64,000 nt of DNA from Prevotella sp. (lineage in GTDB: Bacteria > Bacteroidota > Bacteroidia > Bacteroidales > Bacteroidaceae), in NCBI GenBank assembly GCA_021636625.1, contig JAJWLX010000012.1:1-64000 (forward strand), written 5' to 3'. The notes under the pieces are model-generated. The model worked only from the letters and a program-made list of their open reading frames with translations. It was not told where the DNA came from and made no database searches. Position 1 is the stretch's first letter, and each line of letters opens with the position of its first letter. The position numbers were made by a program, and so were the translations under genes. Below, in pieces: positions 8,477 to 18,290 of this stretch.

Positions 8477-11194
8477 TTATCTGGCATATTTACTTTTGGA
8501 TGCATGTGGCAGCATGGTATCTTCTTTATGATCATGAGCTTGCTCATTCTCACCTTGCTTGGTATCGGCAGCCATGTTTTCCTGGCTTTCAATAATGCCA
8601 TTGCCATCTACATCCATGTCGATGGGGGTTGAGGTTCTTAAATCAATACCCTTATCTGGGGATTCTGCTTGATTGGCTTTTTCTACATACTGGAAGATGA
8701 TATTCACAGCATGTTCTGCAGATGTCAAGGCATGTTTTGTGAATCCTGGATCTTGTTTGAGAAGGTCTTTCCAGTATTTGTTATAGTCCAGGCCTTTCAC
8801 GTCAAACTTACATCTTTGGCCAATCATGGCTCCGCCCATATGTGCTAGAAGTTCTTCCTTTACCAAATGTTCATATCTGGTAAGTTTAGCAGCTTCCTTG
8901 CGAGTACTACGCACTAGGCCTATTGAAAGGTCTCTCATATAGTCATCCTCTGATTCAAATAACTGATGAGGTGCAAGGTGAATGGCATCTTCCTTAGCAC
9001 TATAGCTGACCAGACCTTTTCTGCCATCAAAAATTACCTGTGCAGGATATTTGCCTTTTTCGGTAAGCATGCCTATCACGGAAGTTTGTTTCGATGCAGG
9101 AACCTTACATGATTTTCTAAGTTGCTCCCATTTCTGAGGATGTTCCATAGAAAAATTGGTTTGCTCAATATTATATACTGTTTGCAAAGTCTTCCCATCT
9201 GACAGACAGAAACCTTCTTTGCTGATATTAACCTTGAGATTTTCTCTCTTAATATCATCAAGCGTCATGTAGATAGGAACCTCGTATCCCTCCTTTTCCG
9301 TCAGGATGGAAAGAAGCAAGGATGTTTTGCTGTCAAACTTGTCTCCATTAATACCCTGAGGAAGAGCAGCATTGCTTTTAATCCATGGAAGTTCCGGATA
9401 GGTAACCTGCAAACTCAATCGGTCAGCAATAAGTTTTCCATACTGTGAGTACGCCTGCGTATGAAGGTGTTCCTCAGTATGCCACCTACCTTTAATGGGC
9501 TCGAAAAAACCATCCTCTGAAGACATATAAAACTTTTCTTCATTCTCTGGAGCATTTTTCTTCTTTTGAAGCTTCTCCTGTGAGAAATAATCACCAATCA
9601 GGGAAGATAGCTTTTTCTCGTAATGATCCACACTTTTCTGAATTTGAACTTCCATCTGATTTCTTGCCTTTAGATCCATGGAAGAGACGTTTCTTTCATA
9701 ATCATCTTCCAACATATCTTGCTCTTGAAACAGAGTCTTGATCTCGGTCTCGTCTGGAAGAAGCATCAAATCTCCAGAAAAAGGATTATTGGCATCTTTC
9801 ATCGATTGAACATAGTCTTTCATGAGCGCAACTTCTTGCTGGTCATTTACATGATCTTCTTTAGAGGCTTCTTTGAACTCTTTTTGAGATGGTTCTGGAG
9901 AACTGAGCACATGGCTAAGATGCTGATTGAAAGCCTGCTTGCTACCTAAAATCATGGTCAATTCCTTGGTGAGCTGAGCAAGTTGCTCAGTTTCCTCAGG
10001 TGATTTGGATTGCAGCAGGGCAATTTTAGTCACACCTTCCTTGATTAACCCCTCTTTGATGAGTTTGAGGTCATCCGTATTGAGAGGTATTTCAACATTC
10101 TTTGGATTCTTGAAAGCAGACAATTTGCCAGTGTTGGATAAGAGCACCCCGTCAGCATGGTCTTCTGTGGTAGGAATGCCACCAGGAGAAGTTGGGACGA
10201 ACAAGATGCTATCACCTATCTTATTTCCCAAACTGGACATGAGCTTCTCCAAGTGGGCATTCAAATTATCACTTTCCAGTTGCGTTTTGACAGCTCTCAA
10301 AAGTTCCATGTGCTGGTGGGCATTCAATGGGGTAATATCAAGTTGCTGTACTTTTTCCCATCTATCATTGACATAGAAGTTCACCTTCATATCATCTTTT
10401 GCATTCAAACTCCATGACAATGGAGTGATGTTCTTTTGCAGGAATTGAGAGAATATTTGCTTACGCGAGACTGCGGGAAAGTCTCCTCCGAAATTCAAAG
10501 GGTAAGTTTTGCCTATATCTTTTTGCAAAGCCATAAAATCCTTACGAGCGGCCTCCACCAGTTCTCTTTCCTTTACCCAACTTTTTGTCTCTTCTGGTGT
10601 CAATTGCACCAGTTCCTTGGATTGAATGAGTTGCTGAAACCTCGCAAGAGGAATTTCATGAAGCTCTGGTTGTGTTGAAGGAGAAAGGAAAGTGGAATAT
10701 GCTATATGTGATTCTCCTGCATAATTACCGCCAATATAGGCATCCACTGTACAGATTCGTTCCTTGTTACCATGTCCCTGCTTGAAAAACATTCCTACCA
10801 AATCCTTACCCAGTTTATCTTCTATCATGGATTCATAGGCAGAAGGAAGAACGTAACCATCTGCCTTTAACTGGCGAAAGCGCTCTATCTGTTTATTCTT
10901 GGAATCCATTTCCTCGATGTTATCTACCCAGGTTGAAAATCTTCCTGCTTGCCATTTCACTTGGGGGAAATGGGACGTTTCTGACTTATCCCGGGCCCAC
11001 TTTCCAAGCTGTAAAGCCCATTTCTCCAGCAATGAGAGCTCGCTTTGAGTTGTATCCAAGAACTCCAATTCCTCTGGCGAGAAAAAACGGTCCTTAGGAA
11101 ACGGCTTCTTGCCTGTTTGCTGACTTTTAGAGAAAAGGGTTTGCCATCCCTTCATGAAACGGTCTCCTTTGCTCTGACTTGTTTGATAATTCAT
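8477..11194 (-). CDS. Degenerate ArdC-like antirestriction paralogue
   Basis: 905 aa, soluble. Residues about 590-680 resemble the ArdC N-terminal ssDNA-binding domain (Leu-Pro-Gln-Gly-Ile-Asn-Gly; Gly-Tyr-Glu-Val-Pro-Ile-Tyr-Met-Thr). Residues about 740-840 resemble the ArdC zincin-like domain (Leu-Val-Lys-Glu-Glu-Leu-Leu-Ala at 777-784, against Ala-Lys-Glu-Glu-Leu-Val-Ala-Glu in the neighbour at 13419). The zinc motif HEXXH is absent; the aligned stretch reads Asp-Leu-Ser-Ile-Gly-Leu-Val-Arg-Ser-Thr. The N-terminal 590 residues are unrecognised, with coiled-coil stretches around 400-545. It may act as a non-catalytic partner of the active ArdC protein. The domain parallel comes from my own alignment by eye. 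Confidence 0.6.
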   Translation of the reverse strand: MNYQTSQSKGDRFMKGWQTLFSKSQQTGKKPFPKDRFFSPEELEFLDTTQSELSLLEKWALQLGKWARDKSETSHFPQVKWQAGRFSTWVDNIEEMDSKNKQIERFRQLKADGYVLPSAYESMIEDKLGKDLVGMFFKQGHGNKERICTVDAYIGGNYAGESHIAYSTFLSPSTQPELHEIPLARFQQLIQSKELVQLTPEETKSWVKERELVEAARKDFMALQKDIGKTYPLNFGGDFPAVSRKQIFSQFLQKNITPLSWSLNAKDDMKVNFYVNDRWEKVQQLDITPLNAHQHMELLRAVKTQLESDNLNAHLEKLMSSLGNKIGDSILFVPTSPGGIPTTEDHADGVLLSNTGKLSAFKNPKNVEIPLNTDDLKLIKEGLIKEGVTKIALLQSKSPEETEQLAQLTKELTMILGSKQAFNQHLSHVLSSPEPSQKEFKEASKEDHVNDQQEVALMKDYVQSMKDANNPFSGDLMLLPDETEIKTLFQEQDMLEDDYERNVSSMDLKARNQMEVQIQKSVDHYEKKLSSLIGDYFSQEKLQKKKNAPENEEKFYMSSEDGFFEPIKGRWHTEEHLHTQAYSQYGKLIADRLSLQVTYPELPWIKSNAALPQGINGDKFDSKTSLLLSILTEKEGYEVPIYMTLDDIKRENLKVNISKEGFCLSDGKTLQTVYNIEQTNFSMEHPQKWEQLRKSCKVPASKQTSVIGMLTEKGKYPAQVIFDGRKGLVSYSAKEDAIHLAPHQLFESEDDYMRDLSIGLVRSTRKEAAKLTRYEHLVKEELLAHMGGAMIGQRCKFDVKGLDYNKYWKDLLKQDPGFTKHALTSAEHAVNIIFQYVEKANQAESPDKGIDLRTSTPIDMDVDGNGIIESQENMAADTKQGENEQAHDHKEDTMLPHASKSKYAR

Positions 11195-11221
11195 TAATTC
11201 TTTTTTCTATTATGAATGATT

Positions 11222-11285
11222 AGATAGGAAAACATTGCTAGATACAAGGTTATTGCCCAGCATATATGGCAATGTTTTCCTATCT
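11222..11285. other. Long perfect hairpin between the OB-fold gene and the ArdC paralogue
   Basis: AGATAGGAAAACATTGC (11222-11238) pairs perfectly with GCAATGTTTTCCTATCT (11269-11285), leaving a 30-nt loop. It occupies the 127-bp gap on a minus-strand transcript. There is no strong U-tract on the minus strand, so it may be an mRNA-processing or attenuation hairpin rather than a simple terminator. Confidence 0.6.
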
Positions 11286-11321
11286 GTTCTTTTATTCCCT
11301 TCTCAGTACATGACATTTGGA

Positions 11322-11927
11322 CTACGTATTGGCTTTCAAATCCCAATGTGATACCGAGGTGGTACGACATCCGATCTGAAGCTTATTCTTATAGACATCC
11401 AGTTGCATGTCACCATGTACTTCCACATACTCACCGGCATTAACATTGATGTCCAAGGGCTTGCCTACAATGAACTTTACCCATGTAAAGGCTCTGTTCT
11501 CACCATCCTTATCAGAAGAAAAGGCCGAGAATACCTTGAACGAAGTGCCCTTTTTACTGGTCATGGTTTCAATACCCTTGTTGCCGATCTTGCCTTTAAA
11601 CTCCATAGCTCCTTCCAGACGGTCTGGGAGAGAGGAGTCGTTCTGCTCAATGGCTTCTTCCGAACGGAGATTGAAATAAAGATTCTCTTCCACCTTCTTG
11701 ATAAAGAGATTTCCATGAACAGTGACACGGCGTCCTGCCTGATAGTTGGCAGCTGTAGTCTGGTCACCTTCAGCCGCTACTCCAATATGAAGTTCCTTGA
11801 CACTCTTATCCTTTCCCTCAATAGGAACGATGATGGTAAAAGCAAGGAATTTTCCACCTTCCTTATTCTGCTTTTCAACTGCGCTGCTGACAATGATGCC
11901 GCACGCGGTAACATTACATTTGATCAT
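11322..11927 (-). CDS. Tandem OB-fold single-stranded-DNA-binding-type protein
   Basis: 201 aa, two repeats of an OB-fold pattern. The first (about 1-95) runs from Val-Thr-Ala-Cys-Gly-Ile to Val-Thr-Val-His-Gly-Asn-Leu. The second (about 105-195) runs from Phe-Lys-Gly-Lys-Ile-Gly to Val-Glu-Val-His-Gly-Asp-Met. The repeated Val-x-Val-His-Gly signature marks the internal duplication. SSB-like proteins protect single-stranded DNA during transfer and establishment, which fits its position between antirestriction genes. It has neither the length nor the acidic C-terminal tail of a housekeeping SSB. Assignment to the SSB superfamily is likely but not certain. Confidence 0.7.
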   Translation of the reverse strand: MIKCNVTACGIIVSSAVEKQNKEGGKFLAFTIIVPIEGKDKSVKELHIGVAAEGDQTTAANYQAGRRVTVHGNLFIKKVEENLYFNLRSEEAIEQNDSSLPDRLEGAMEFKGKIGNKGIETMTSKKGTSFKVFSAFSSDKDGENRAFTWVKFIVGKPLDINVNAGEYVEVHGDMQLDVYKNKLQIGCRTTSVSHWDLKANT

Positions 11928-11962
11928 ATTTTCTTGTTTTAATGATGATACAATTCTTAAAT

Positions 11963-13396
11963 TTATGCTTGTTTGAGACCGACAGTCTGCTTATTTTCAG
12001 GACATTCGGTTTCAAAAATAGTACTTGCGAGGACGTGCAGCTTTGATGCATCCACTTTCTCCCTCTCTCTCTTTACCAGTTGGCATTCCGTCATTTCCTC
12101 GTCATTCTCAATCAATCTGGCCTCCCTATTAACTACAGCCTGCATCTCATTGGCCTTTATCTTAGCTGCCATGACAAGAGCTGCAGAAAAGAGAGTGGAG
12201 ATCAGCTCAGAAAAGGCATCTTTGTTATTATCCATACCATTTTCACTATTTTGACTCATCAAATATCCGAGCCATTTGGTTGGATCATTGGACTGAGTAA
12301 TGTTGGCAAGAAGATTTTGTGCCTTATCTTCCTGGGATATAGGATGAGCGACGGGTGAATATTTGCTTCTTTCCTCTGCCAGAAGGTCTTGCCCATTTCT
12401 CAAAAGAGGTGTATCGTTACTGGTTCTACCTTCTATTGCTGCGAGATAATGAATCGGATTGAATGCCTCTATTTTGCCGGAAGCATCCTTGATTTTTGTC
12501 TCAAAATGCAAATGTGGACCTGTGGATCGACCTGTATTGCCCGATATTCCAATCTGTTGACCAGCCTGAACGACCTGACCTTCCTTGACATTTATTTGGC
12601 TCAGGTGCATATAGATACACTGGAGCTGAGTTCCATCCTCCTTGTCATATGCGATCTTAATCATATTACCGGTAGCCTTTCCATAGCAGGCAGAAATGAC
12701 CTTGCCCTGATTTTCTGTCGCATACACTGGCAGATTCTTGCCTCCAGTTGCGATGTCTATGCCTCCATGCAGATGATTTCCTCTATCTTCATGGAACATA
12801 CCTGTTACTTTGAGATTTCTGAAATCAATGGGGAGGGATAGGGTGGTGGGCATTCTAGGAAGAGACTGTTCATCCTTCCTTGCATACCCGATATTAACAC
12901 CTTGTTTCTGGGCTTGCAGAACTGCCAGCTGATCATATCGGTCAAGATGGTAACGTTGAATTTCATCAAGCAGGTCTTCCTTATAGGTAGGACTGCTCGC
13001 ATATCCACCTTTCACAATGCCATTAATCCAGCCTCTATAGTCTTGGGAACTTTTTGAGGCACAATATTTCTGATATCTGTCCAACAGAAGAACCTTGGAA
13101 TGATCCTCCACACTGGCATTTACCCCGGAATACACTCTGAATGCTTCCGGATAACCATGATCATCCACATGGTAGCTGACAGGCCCCTTCCATGGCCCAC
13201 CCTGCTTCACTCCAAAGAAATTGGAACTTTCACGTGCAAGACGCGATGTACCAAAAGTACTCTCAAATCCCATTTGAGCAAGGGTGATGGATGCCGGGAT
13301 GCCATATTTGATTTGTTGTTCAATGGCCACCTGGGCATATTTTGCATAAAATGCATTTTTATCTATTGCCATATCATTTGGGTTGGTGATAGCCAT
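11963..13396 (-). CDS. Cell-wall hydrolase: glucosaminidase plus M23 endopeptidase
   Basis: 477 aa. Residues 12-155 form a glucosaminidase-type domain (Phe-Glu-Ser at 44-46; Asn-Phe-Phe-Gly-Val). Residues about 195-320 form an M23 peptidase with His210, Asp214, His264 and His-Leu-His at 295-297. The rest (330-477) is a charged tail. There is no signal peptide, so export, if any, would go through the transfer apparatus. The domain order is the reverse of the hydrolase at 5765, although the matching domains are clearly related. It is encoded 22 bp downstream of the giant ArdC gene. Confidence 0.85.
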   Translation of the reverse strand: MAITNPNDMAIDKNAFYAKYAQVAIEQQIKYGIPASITLAQMGFESTFGTSRLARESSNFFGVKQGGPWKGPVSYHVDDHGYPEAFRVYSGVNASVEDHSKVLLLDRYQKYCASKSSQDYRGWINGIVKGGYASSPTYKEDLLDEIQRYHLDRYDQLAVLQAQKQGVNIGYARKDEQSLPRMPTTLSLPIDFRNLKVTGMFHEDRGNHLHGGIDIATGGKNLPVYATENQGKVISACYGKATGNMIKIAYDKEDGTQLQCIYMHLSQINVKEGQVVQAGQQIGISGNTGRSTGPHLHFETKIKDASGKIEAFNPIHYLAAIEGRTSNDTPLLRNGQDLLAEERSKYSPVAHPISQEDKAQNLLANITQSNDPTKWLGYLMSQNSENGMDNNKDAFSELISTLFSAALVMAAKIKANEMQAVVNREARLIENDEEMTECQLVKREREKVDASKLHVLASTIFETECPENKQTVGLKQA

Positions 13397-13418
13397 GGGT
13401 ATTCCCCATGGCTAGTTA

Positions 13419-16400
13419 TTATCGATGAAATCCTCTATGTGAACTTGCTTCCTGATGGGAGCCCTCCTTTTCTCCAGGCTCTTTTTCGGCCACATTTCTT
13501 CCCTCATTTTCAAGAACTTGCTGCTGATTATTTCCAGCAGTTTGTTGTATCTGAGGAGTAAATGTAACGGCAGCTACAGCCTTTTTATATTCAGCCATGT
13601 CATCAGCGAGCCAGAGATTGTACCACTGTTGCTTGGATATTGGCTTCTGCATTCTTTCTCCATCCACTGTGGCAATGACTACCTTCACCTTCGGGTCATC
13701 CTTGTCGGCACAGATTCTAACCTTCTCAATGCGGCTCATATCAATACCTTCGGTATTTGGCACAATGAGTTGCTGCTTGGATTCTGGATACCTGTAACCT
13801 ATATCATAATATTTCTGGGCCAGAGCCTGATGCATTTCCTGCTTGTTGGCCTTGCCCATGACATTGAAATAGGCATTGAGATGTTCCTTCATCGGATAGA
13901 TAGAGAATGATTTTTCATTCTCTGGCTTGATGAAGAAGGCATACTTTCCCTCAGAGTCCTGGATAGCCTGAAATTTCTCTATCTTGGTTGCCTGCTTTTC
14001 TGTAAGCTGGCTTGATACATCGATGGTTTGATGAATTTCTAGCGTAAACTGCTTGAGCTTGCTGACAGTCACCTCCTTGTCCTTATAATAACTGTTTGGT
14101 TCCTTTAGTGCAAGACTACCACCTGCATTATAGAAGCTTACCTCTTTTACGTCTTCTTTCTTCAGAGCTATACCAATTCTCTTCTTACTCATACCTTGCA
14201 CCTCGTTATTCACAAGCAAGGAGGCACCCGATGGCAGGATGACATCTGCAGTTTGCTGCTTTCTGTCAAGTACTACGACCATTTCCTTTGCCTCCATGGA
14301 AGGAAGTTTGTTAAGGTCTGCCGAGATGGAATAATCTTTACCTGTTAAGAGAACATCTTTTGTTGGCAACTGACCTCGGATAGCATCATAGTTCACTTCT
14401 CTTTTTTCTACAAGGTTGTCAATCGTCTCGATGGCATTGTTCACGTCACGCTCAATCATACCCATTAAGTTCCCATTTTCTCTCAACTCTCGTTCCCAGT
14501 AGGGGATAAGTTGCTGGCTTTCCTTTGACAATGTAGCAGGGAGTCCCTGTCTTGCCATCAGCACACCGGCGGAAAGTTCTCTAATGAGTAATTCATGCTT
14601 GGCATCATCCGCTGGTAAAAGGCTGTTTCGCCCAGAGCGGTCCAGACGCTTTGTATCACCAGTGGTTGCTACTACGGAACGGAATATGTCATTTGCCTTC
14701 ATAATGGCATTTACTTGCTCATTTCCTTCCGTTTTGCTCATGCCACTTATGAAAAGCGTATTCTCCTTGCTATCGAATTTGGCATCTTGTAGTACATGAA
14801 CTCGCTCATTCTTAATACCGGAAGCCTTACAAACAGCATCAGCTATCTGGTAGGCATGAGAGAGAATCTTGGTGGCAGGTGCTACATCCTTACTGATTTT
14901 CGTCTCCAGTGGATTGTCACAGATAGCGACTCGGTTTCCAGCCCGGATTACTTTAGGGAGCACCGTATCAAGCGCATAGCTTGGGAACGATAAGTAGGAC
15001 GTTTTCTTACCATCAATTTCCTTTTCCTTATCCTGGATACCAATTACGGGAGCAATAGTCTTAGCCTTATCTCCATAGATTTCATAGGAGCTGCCTTTCT
15101 TGATAAAGACTACAACCTCAGGATGCTTTTGTTCCTGATCCTTGATAAACTGTAGAGCAGACTGTGAACTAGATGCATTCTTAGCTGTCTCCACGAATTT
15201 CTCAATCTTTTGCCCATTGGCCTTGAGTAATGCCGAATATTGCTCAGAATCACTGGCAGAAAGAATCGTTTGGTCTATGTTATAAACATGATGACGCTGG
15301 CGATGGGCATGGACTGCATAATTGGACTTTTCCATATCTGGGAGTGCATTATACTGCTCCTTTGAAATGGTGTCATTATGGTTCGTGACATGCTGGTATT
15401 CCCATTTGGTCCAGTTGAATGGTAGCGAGCTTTGACCTCTCTTGACTGACATGCCACTTTCCTTTGCCTGGTTATAGGTGGAATAAAGATTGGTCTTATA
15501 GCCTTGCTGATCACTATGCAGGTTCATCATGATGTTATTGAATGCTGTGATAGGCTTCTTGGAGGCCAAAAACTCAGCATTGCTCTTACCCGTTTCATTC
15601 ATCCAGATGCCTTCATGTGATTTTGCCATCTCTAATGCTGCAAGAAGAAGGGCTGCATGTGAAGTTGCCTTGGTCTCACTTTTCTTCTCTTCCTTATCTT
15701 CATGGTCGCTCTCTACAGAAGCTTTGTCTTCCTTTTTGACTTCCTCATTGTCTTCCTGGTGCTTTTGCGTCTCCTGTTCCTGAGCCTTTTCTTCATGATA
15801 TTTCACATGTTGCTCATCATCCACGATCGTCTTTGCTTCTTTCTCTGCTTCATGCATAGGAACACCGGTGGCTTCGATTTGCTCAGCAACGCCTACAACA
15901 TCTGTTTGGATGTTGCTGTCTTCATGTGGAGTTTCATTCTGTAGAGGAAGCTTATATTCATCTTTTTCTGCCAATACCTTATAAATTTGCGTCATATTTT
16001 CTGCCATGGACAGATTGACGTTATAAGCCTGGCTATAAACTTCCTTGAAAGCTCCTTCTTCCTTTTTGCCAACCTGAACAAGGTTGGTGGCAGGATCATA
16101 TTGGAAATCAAGAATCTCACCATTAGGCATATGATATGCCGGATTAATCTGCTCAGAAAATTTCTTAGCAATGGAAGCATACTCATTTTGCTGTTGAGTA
16201 TCAGCAACCGAGTCTTCTACCTCCTCATTTTCCTCCTGTATTTGATATTCAGGCATTTCCGAGAGTTGCTCTTCAACATTCTGCAAATTCTTATCTAAAC
16301 CTGCCGAATGGTCGTACGGGAAACTGTAATGAACAGACAAGCCAATGTTGGTAAGGGTTCCCACGTTTAGCGAATCCTTCTCCTTATTATATTCAAAATA

Positions 16401-18290
16401 GAGAACGTCTCCGTTAGGCATGGAAAAGGCAGGAATACTGGCCTTTATCGTATCCAACTCCTTTTGTACCATGTCCTGGGCTATGGCCTTCACATCCTGA
16501 CTGGCATCATTCTCCAAACCATATTGCTCTATAGACAGTTTAATATCTTCCTCACTAACCCTGCGTAGGAGTTCATAGGTTCCACCCAATGAATTGTTAT
16601 AAACCAGGGCATAATGGTCGTTTTCAACAAGCAGGTCATCACCACTTTGACTGGTGGCATTTTTTCTGGTGTTATGCTGTGAGAGACTATCACCTTGATC
16701 ATATTGCTGGGTCAAAGTGAGGAGTTCATCCCATTTTTCCTTATTGGAGAGATCATCAAACTCTTGTGTATTATCCACGCTCTGCAGGTACAGATAAGAG
16801 AAATAATACTCATTCTTTGGCTTTGTCACACTATCCTGGCTTGTCTTGCCTTCTTCGTTAGAATCCTTCATGTTATTATCTGTATTTTGTGAACTATCCA
16901 CTGTTTCTTGCGCTTTTATATTGGGCAGAAGGGAAGCACCTAAAGAGAGAAGTTTCTCGTCACTGACCTCTTCAATCCAACTGCCTAGTACCTCATTGTC
17001 CTGGAAATACGCTCTGAGTTCAGGAAGACTTTCCAATGCAAGGACTGTATGCTCGCTATCTTTATCAGACGTAATCTGGGTCATGAGGGATGAAAAGTAA
17101 GCTTCTGGAGAGGAGAGTGGCTTCGTGATGGAATCAGATACATTTTCCTCCTTCATCACGTTCTGCTGCTTGATCTTCTCCAGCTGTTCCTCATTCTTGA
17201 TTTGCTCTTCAATGCCATCGAGGTTGCCCTCCATGAGCGACTTTTCACCCAATGCTACTTTTTGCTTGTCAATCTCTTCCAAAATCATGCGCGATGCCTT
17301 ATTCACGTCCGACATAAGCGTTGTAATGAACTTTGGCTTTTCACGCAGCGTCTGAATCCAGCTGTCTATATAGGCGGCATTGTTATCAGAAATTCTGCTA
17401 GAGAAGCCTAGTGCATTGCCTATCACAAATGCAGTGGTCTCTGCAACAAGTTCCTCCTTGGCGTATTCCTCAGAACCAAACTTGCTTTTTGGCAGACGGT
17501 CAAGTCGCGAGGGATGACCGGTAGAGTGGGCCATTTCATGCAGGGCAGACGAATAGTATTCCTGACCATCCTTGAAGATCTCATCCTCTCCCTCATGAAT
17601 CTTGAACTGTGCTTTCATCGGTACCTTAATGAAGTCTCGGGTCTTATTATAGCTTGCACCAGGCACTTCCTCATTAACATGAATAGGGCACACCCACTCC
17701 TGCTTCTCAAACATTCTGTCAAGTGGTTCATTCTTATACATCCCCACATCGTCGCTCAATGTGGTTGGCTTGAAACGGGAAATAATGGCATCATACTTTT
17801 TCTTATTCACTTCTTCCAAAGTGGTTTGGTCAAGATTCCACTCGTTATAGACCATCAGATAGGGACGAACCTTACATTTAGCCTGGTCCTCCTTATCCAT
17901 GGCAAGGTATTTGTCTTCACTGATGCGCTTTCCGTTTTCGTCTTTCACACTCAGTCCCCACTTAAACACCGGCACAGAAGCCTCTCCTTTTTTAATCAAG
18001 GCTCCATTGTCTCGTGCTTGCTTGGAGGTCATGTAAACAGGAACATGGTAACCCTTTATCATGGTATGCATCTGCTGAAGGAATGCATTTCCTCCTACAT
18101 AAGGTCTTCCATTGATGTTCTGAGGAAGTCCTACCAAGCTATCACCAGAAGTCCATCCTTGTTCCCAGTTCTTGGTTTTACAGGCTTCCAAACGCTCAAT
18201 CATCATATTGGCAAATTTGTCCAATGCTCTGTCAATACGAGTAGGTCCGTCCTCTTGTGAGGCAGCCTTATTCAATTCTTCGAAATCCAT
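13419..18290 (-). CDS. Giant double ArdC-type antirestriction protein
   Basis: 1623 aa. Residues 20-155 form an ArdC ssDNA-binding domain (Leu-Pro-Gln-Asn-Ile-Asn-Gly at 55-61; Gly-Tyr-His-Val-Pro-Val-Tyr-Met-Thr). Residues about 155-345 form a zincin-like domain with intact HEMAH at 251-255 and Glu284. Two tandem repeats of about 60 aa (619-681 and 716-779) share Met-Pro-Asn-Gly. A second ArdC-type N domain (880-1005), a possible MutS-I-like segment (1042-1090) and a second zincin-like domain (1195-1295) follow; in the latter HEXXH is lost. The C terminus (1536-1578) carries the module repeated in the 818-aa protein. ArdC proteins shield incoming DNA from restriction. An acidic linker covers 820-875. 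Confidence 0.8.
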   Translation of the reverse strand: MDFEELNKAASQEDGPTRIDRALDKFANMMIERLEACKTKNWEQGWTSGDSLVGLPQNINGRPYVGGNAFLQQMHTMIKGYHVPVYMTSKQARDNGALIKKGEASVPVFKWGLSVKDENGKRISEDKYLAMDKEDQAKCKVRPYLMVYNEWNLDQTTLEEVNKKKYDAIISRFKPTTLSDDVGMYKNEPLDRMFEKQEWVCPIHVNEEVPGASYNKTRDFIKVPMKAQFKIHEGEDEIFKDGQEYYSSALHEMAHSTGHPSRLDRLPKSKFGSEEYAKEELVAETTAFVIGNALGFSSRISDNNAAYIDSWIQTLREKPKFITTLMSDVNKASRMILEEIDKQKVALGEKSLMEGNLDGIEEQIKNEEQLEKIKQQNVMKEENVSDSITKPLSSPEAYFSSLMTQITSDKDSEHTVLALESLPELRAYFQDNEVLGSWIEEVSDEKLLSLGASLLPNIKAQETVDSSQNTDNNMKDSNEEGKTSQDSVTKPKNEYYFSYLYLQSVDNTQEFDDLSNKEKWDELLTLTQQYDQGDSLSQHNTRKNATSQSGDDLLVENDHYALVYNNSLGGTYELLRRVSEEDIKLSIEQYGLENDASQDVKAIAQDMVQKELDTIKASIPAFSMPNGDVLYFEYNKEKDSLNVGTLTNIGLSVHYSFPYDHSAGLDKNLQNVEEQLSEMPEYQIQEENEEVEDSVADTQQQNEYASIAKKFSEQINPAYHMPNGEILDFQYDPATNLVQVGKKEEGAFKEVYSQAYNVNLSMAENMTQIYKVLAEKDEYKLPLQNETPHEDSNIQTDVVGVAEQIEATGVPMHEAEKEAKTIVDDEQHVKYHEEKAQEQETQKHQEDNEEVKKEDKASVESDHEDKEEKKSETKATSHAALLLAALEMAKSHEGIWMNETGKSNAEFLASKKPITAFNNIMMNLHSDQQGYKTNLYSTYNQAKESGMSVKRGQSSLPFNWTKWEYQHVTNHNDTISKEQYNALPDMEKSNYAVHAHRQRHHVYNIDQTILSASDSEQYSALLKANGQKIEKFVETAKNASSSQSALQFIKDQEQKHPEVVVFIKKGSSYEIYGDKAKTIAPVIGIQDKEKEIDGKKTSYLSFPSYALDTVLPKVIRAGNRVAICDNPLETKISKDVAPATKILSHAYQIADAVCKASGIKNERVHVLQDAKFDSKENTLFISGMSKTEGNEQVNAIMKANDIFRSVVATTGDTKRLDRSGRNSLLPADDAKHELLIRELSAGVLMARQGLPATLSKESQQLIPYWERELRENGNLMGMIERDVNNAIETIDNLVEKREVNYDAIRGQLPTKDVLLTGKDYSISADLNKLPSMEAKEMVVVLDRKQQTADVILPSGASLLVNNEVQGMSKKRIGIALKKEDVKEVSFYNAGGSLALKEPNSYYKDKEVTVSKLKQFTLEIHQTIDVSSQLTEKQATKIEKFQAIQDSEGKYAFFIKPENEKSFSIYPMKEHLNAYFNVMGKANKQEMHQALAQKYYDIGYRYPESKQQLIVPNTEGIDMSRIEKVRICADKDDPKVKVVIATVDGERMQKPISKQQWYNLWLADDMAEYKKAVAAVTFTPQIQQTAGNNQQQVLENEGRNVAEKEPGEKEGSHQEASSHRGFHR

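Noticed and set aside
17514..18260. Plus-strand open frame of 248 codons opposite the ArdC gene
   Set aside because: Shadow of a strongly coding minus-strand gene with HEXXH domain; no promoter or family features.
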